Origin: Endozoicomonas sp. 8E
Lineage (GTDB): Bacteria; Pseudomonadota; Gammaproteobacteria; Pseudomonadales; Endozoicomonadaceae
DNA length: 64,000 bases
Direction: 5' to 3'
NCBI RefSeq assembly: GCF_032883915.1
Contig: NZ_CP120717.1
Coordinates: 3,169,697-3,233,696, forward strand
The notes below the pieces were generated by a model. It had not been told where the DNA came from. It did not search any database and saw only the letters and a program-made list of their open reading frames with translations. The translations under genes were made by a program, and so were the position numbers. Below, one piece after another: positions 63,525 through 64,000 of this stretch (within the stretch, counting starts at the first letter, position 1; each line of letters starts with the position of its first letter).

Positions 63525-64000
63525 TTATAGATTCAACATTACAGCCAGAGTTGTTATAAAAGTTGTTATGACACCCAAAGCAGTCGTCGTGGCGGTTAAA
63601 CCGGCAGTTGAAGTGGTCACAACATCAGAGTCGTCTAAACCCGCTGATGTGGTGTTAACAACAGCAGGGGCAGCGACTGTAGGGCAGTTTGCTGCATTAT
63701 CAAAGTAGAGCTGACCCTGGATATTGGTCAGCCCGGATAGAACAGAAGCTCTGGAATAATTGATGGGAGTCCAGGTATTCATGATCTGGTTGAGTGTCGG
63801 TCTTCTGGTCGTCATGCCGGCGGTTGAACTCACGGATCTTTGGCACTCAGTTCCCAGCCGTAAGGAGTTAACTGCTATCACTGCATAATATTCGCTGTAT
63901 TGGTTCCACAGAGCCGTTCCCAGAAAGTCGTTACAGGCCAGGGCCAGTTCAATGCTGAAAGAGATGTTTATATCTTTCGTTGTGACGTAGATATAATTAC
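63525..64000 (-). CDS. exported protein, partial (paralogue of the 61460 gene)
   Basis: The minus-strand frame is open from its stop at 63525 to the right edge, so only the C-terminal about 158 residues are seen. They resemble the end of the 61460 gene: NTWTPINYSRASVLSGLTNI then QGQLYFDNAANCPTVAAPA (sister: NAISGSTANACAGLVNLKDQ, LFFVSEVCQP), a Thr/Ser-rich stalk and a hydrophobic tail (TTALGVITTFITTLAVMLNL). The two genes lie head to tail, suggesting a third tandem family that continues beyond the window. Confidence 0.65.
   Translation of the reverse strand, partial: NYIYVTTKDINISFSIELALACNDFLGTALWNQYSEYYAVIAVNSLRLGTECQRSVSSTAGMTTRRPTLNQIMNTWTPINYSRASVLSGLTNIQGQLYFDNAANCPTVAAPAVVNTTSAGLDDSDVVTTSTAGLTATTTALGVITTFITTLAVMLNL

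Overview
The window reads as chromosomal DNA of a gammaproteobacterium, most likely an Endozoicomonas-like (Endozoicomonadaceae, Oceanospirillales) animal symbiont. This is inferred from core genes (yccA, tusDCBE, ftsK-lolA-rarA, crcB, serS, cysG), moderate GC and many secreted or effector-like paralogues. No 16S gene is present, so the assignment is tentative. In pseudomonads, as I recall them, these core genes lie close together. Here they are scattered over about 55 kb and separated by lineage-specific gene arrays, repeats and small palindromic elements.

Layout. 1-5.5 kb: a partial CurA-like oxidoreductase divergent from a LysR regulator, a small Sel1-type secreted protein, a secreted unknown, and a 993-residue exported protein ending in a TatD nuclease domain. 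5.8-6.05 kb: two tandem tRNA-Ser(UGA) genes. 6.3-8.4 kb: yccA, then tusD-tusC-tusB-tusE for tRNA 2-thiolation. 8.4-8.7 kb: a palindromic element abutting an IS5-type transposase remnant. 8.7-26.8 kb: ten head-to-tail minus-strand paralogues (called A1-A10 here) of a class I SAM-methyltransferase-like family. It includes two chimeras with a signal peptide, one double-domain fusion and one copy gutted by an internal deletion. Several copies carry basic motifs resembling nuclear localisation signals. 27.2-27.9 kb: palindromic and 21-bp tandem repeats.

28-42 kb: an MscS-type channel; an 865-residue protein joining a Tgl-like transglutaminase region to an IstB/DnaC-like ATPase, flanked by 55-bp direct repeats; a TetR regulator with a palindromic operator next to an RND efflux pair; two exported unknowns; an RRM RNA-binding protein; and a C45-family acyltransferase. 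42-48.9 kb: ftsK-lolA-rarA, a Cys-repeat secreted protein, a methyltransferase, an orphan antitoxin with a toxin remnant between direct repeats, and crcB.

49-56.6 kb: four tandem plus-strand paralogues (B1-B4) with a lipoprotein-like signal, a conserved N-terminal region, a central membrane segment and a charged tail, plus a decayed fifth copy; a T10 tract lies at the start of B2. 56.8-61.2 kb: serS, a MATE exporter and cysG. 61.4 kb to the end: two Ser/Thr-rich exported paralogues, the second cut by the window edge.

The core genes serve translation, tRNA modification, division, lipoprotein sorting and siroheme synthesis. The accessory genes look directed outward, to the envelope or a host. 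The strongest candidate for a new system is the A family, read as possible host-nucleus-targeted methyltransferases, followed by the B family and the transglutaminase-ATPase fusion. All functional statements about these families are inference from sequence features.
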